Shown in pieces: positions 5,412-6,726 of a stretch of 6,726 bases of DNA. Under the pieces are notes generated by a model. The model had not been told where the DNA came from and made no database searches. It saw nothing but the letters and a program-made list of their open reading frames with translations. The translations under genes and the position numbers were made by a program. Source of the stretch: Acidimicrobiaceae bacterium (GTDB lineage: Bacteria > Actinomycetota > Acidimicrobiia > Acidimicrobiales > Palsa-688); assembly GCA_003156795.1 (NCBI GenBank), contig PMHU01000312.1:507-7232 (forward strand), read 5' to 3'. Each line of letters starts with the position of its first letter. Position 1 is the first letter of the stretch.

Positions 5412-6726
5412 CCCAAGGTAACGGTGTATGCCGGTATCGAATGGCCGCAGACGATCACGGCCGGACCCGACGGAAACCTCTGGTACACCGACTCCCTCAA
5501 CAACTCGATCGGTCGGGTCACCCCCGAGGGCGCCGTCACGACCTTCCAGGCTTCGGGTATCGATGCCCCGCAAGGAATCACCGCCGGTCCCGACGGCAAC
5601 CTCTGGTTCACCGATGGGGGCGGTGCAGTCGGGAGGATCACGCCGACCGGGAGCGTGGAGACCTTCGCCACTTCAGCTCGCGGCGGCGGCATCGTGGCCG
5701 GACCGGACGGCAATTTGTGGTTTACCTCCACACTGGGAATCGGGCGGATATCGACGGCAGGCACCATCCAGATCTTCACGAGCAGTGACATCGATGGGCC
5801 GGAGAGAATCACCGCCGGCTCCGACGGGGCTCTGTGGTTTACCAACGAGGCGGGCGACTCGATCGGCCGGATCACCACGGCCGGAGTGGTGTCGACCTAC
5901 ACCGACGCGACCATCAGCGATCCGACCGATATCGTCGCCGGACCGGACGGGAACCTGTGGTTTACCAACGAGGGCAACAACTCGATCGGCAGCATCACGA
6001 CGGCCGGGGTCGTGTCCAACCACACGGACCCGAGTATCGACGCCCCCGACAGCATCACGGTGGGCCCCGATGGCGCGCTCTGGTTCACCTCGATTCACAG
6101 GGCGGGCACGATGGGGAGGATCACCACGTCCGGGGCGGTCACCAGCGTGGCAGTCACACCACCGTTCGGCCAGTTCTTCTCCATCACCACCGGACCTGAC
6201 GGGAACTTGTGGCTGGCCAACTACCAGGGGGGGTACGGCACGATCCTGCGGGTCTCGACCACCGGCGAATCGTCCAGCTTCGGCGGCGACGCCATCGCAT
6301 CCCCACAGGGCATCACTTCCGGTCCCGACGGGAATCTTTGGTACACCAACAACGCCAACAGCACCATCGGGCGCATCACGACCGGCGGAGTCGTCACCAA
6401 CTACAGCGATCCCGGGATCAACTATCCGGACTCCATCGCCGCTGGTCCCGACGGCGCCATGTGGTTTACCAACAGCAACAACACGATCGGACGCATCACG
6501 ACCGCAGGAGCGGTTACCGACTACACCAACTCCAGCGTCAGCAACCCCACGTCGATCACGGCCGGACCGGACGGCGCGCTCTGGTTTATCAACGAGAGCT
6601 TCACCAAGCACGTCAACTCCACGATCGGACGCATCACGACGGCCGGTGTCATAACCAGCTTCCCCGGGCCGGCGCGGGGGCCGTCCTCCATCACCACCGG
6701 CCCCGATGGCGCCTTGTGGTTTACGA
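5259..6726 (+). CDS. Secreted multi-blade beta-propeller protein, Vgb/streptogramin-lyase-like repeats (3' end outside window)
   Basis: The frame is open from ATG 5259 to the window end (489 codons, no stop). AGGGGAGGG at 5248-5256 gives a strong ribosome binding site. The product starts with an export signal (about 1-51), then a mature chain built from repeats of about 41 residues centred on GPDGNLWFTN...IGRITTAGxV. This is the repeat of virginiamycin B (streptogramin) lyase-like propellers, where each unit is one four-stranded blade. Ten complete units and the start of an eleventh are visible. True Vgb is a cytoplasmic single seven-bladed propeller of about 300 residues, so this longer, exported protein is unlikely to be the antibiotic lyase. 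A binding or structural role, or an unknown lyase activity, is more likely. The WFTE wording common in Vgb is here WFTN, WFTD or WFTS. It starts 55 bases after the P450 gene and may be co-transcribed with it. Confidence 0.85.
   Translation, partial: MVFAGTLKRLPIALRRRNRVRPHVSLWFAVLVTVPFLGVTSGAGAAAAASAPKVTVYAGIEWPQTITAGPDGNLWYTDSLNNSIGRVTPEGAVTTFQASGIDAPQGITAGPDGNLWFTDGGGAVGRITPTGSVETFATSARGGGIVAGPDGNLWFTSTLGIGRISTAGTIQIFTSSDIDGPERITAGSDGALWFTNEAGDSIGRITTAGVVSTYTDATISDPTDIVAGPDGNLWFTNEGNNSIGSITTAGVVSNHTDPSIDAPDSITVGPDGALWFTSIHRAGTMGRITTSGAVTSVAVTPPFGQFFSITTGPDGNLWLANYQGGYGTILRVSTTGESSSFGGDAIASPQGITSGPDGNLWYTNNANSTIGRITTGGVVTNYSDPGINYPDSIAAGPDGAMWFTNSNNTIGRITTAGAVTDYTNSSVSNPTSITAGPDGALWFINESFTKHVNSTIGRITTAGVITSFPGPARGPSSITTGPDGALWFT
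5454..6726 (+). repeat. Tandem beta-propeller blade repeats, period about 123 bases
   Basis: Each unit starts at the Ile (once Ile-Val, once Ile-Ala) before xAGPDG. Unit starts are at bases 5454, 5577, 5691, 5808, 5931, 6054, 6183, 6312, 6435, 6555 and 6690 (residues 66, 107, 145, 184, 225, 266, 309, 352, 393, 433 and 478). The unit lengths are 41, 38, 39, 41, 41, 43, 43, 41, 40 and 45 residues, and the eleventh is cut. Units 4, 5, 8, 9 and 10 are the most alike. Units 6 and 7 (43 residues, with VAVTPPFGQFF and NYQGGYGTILRVS) are the most divergent. At DNA level the copies are related but not identical, so this is an old protein repeat, not a recent tandem array. Confidence 0.9.

Noticed and set aside
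5673..6611. Open frame of 312 codons on the - strand over the propeller repeats
   Set aside because: It stays open only because each repeat unit lacks antisense stops at the same place. It is a periodic shadow of the repeat.
5428..6654. Open frame of 408 codons on the + strand overlapping the propeller gene
   Set aside because: Its product is Arg/Pro/Ser-rich with no recognisable domain, and it is the +1 shadow of the repeat-coding frame. The frame from 5259 gives a signal peptide and regular propeller blades.
5454..6726. Regular 123-base periodicity considered as a CRISPR-like or satellite array
   Set aside because: The units are coding, diverged at third positions, of variable length in multiples of three, and translate into propeller blades.
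5259..6726. Calling the last gene virginiamycin B lyase (vgb) and an antibiotic resistance gene
   Set aside because: Only the repeat pattern matches. The protein is exported and has too many blades, and I could not place the catalytic His/Glu residues with confidence.

Overview
This is a high-GC, gene-dense bacterial chromosomal window with every recognisable gene on the + strand. The C-terminal part of pyruvate phosphate dikinase, an actinobacterial-style DnaG primase, a primary sigma factor with a region 1.1-like N-terminus, a cytochrome P450 and a secreted beta-propeller protein together suggest an actinobacterium. A deep-branching, Acidimicrobiia-like lineage would fit, but the taxonomy is inference from gene style and neighbourhood and has not been tested by a search.

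Layout: (1) 2-334 is the 3' end of ppdK, cut by the window start. (2) 335-549 is a 215-base non-coding leader holding three copies of a 20-base element, one inverted and two direct. These can form several mutually exclusive hairpins, and the last copy ends just before the dnaG ribosome binding site. (3) dnaG (550-2403) and rpoD (2400-3788) overlap by 4 bases (ATGA). They form a translationally coupled pair for replication priming and promoter recognition, like the core of the classical macromolecular synthesis operon but without rpsU in front. (4) A tRNA-Asn(GTT) with an encoded CCA follows at 3838-3913. (5) A cytochrome P450 (3989-5203) comes next. (6) After 55 bases, an exported multi-blade beta-propeller protein starts at 5259 and is still open at the window end. 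It shows ten complete and one partial blade of about 41 residues, which is more than a single seven-bladed virginiamycin-B-lyase-like propeller needs.

The first half is core information-processing and carbon metabolism. The second half, after the tRNA, looks accessory: an oxidative enzyme with no visible redox partner and a secreted repeat protein of unknown ligand. I see no integrase, transposase, CRISPR array or phage gene. The features most worth following are the three-copy inverted/direct repeat leader in front of dnaG-rpoD and the extra-long blade array of the terminal gene. I found no clear evidence of a wholly new multi-gene system.
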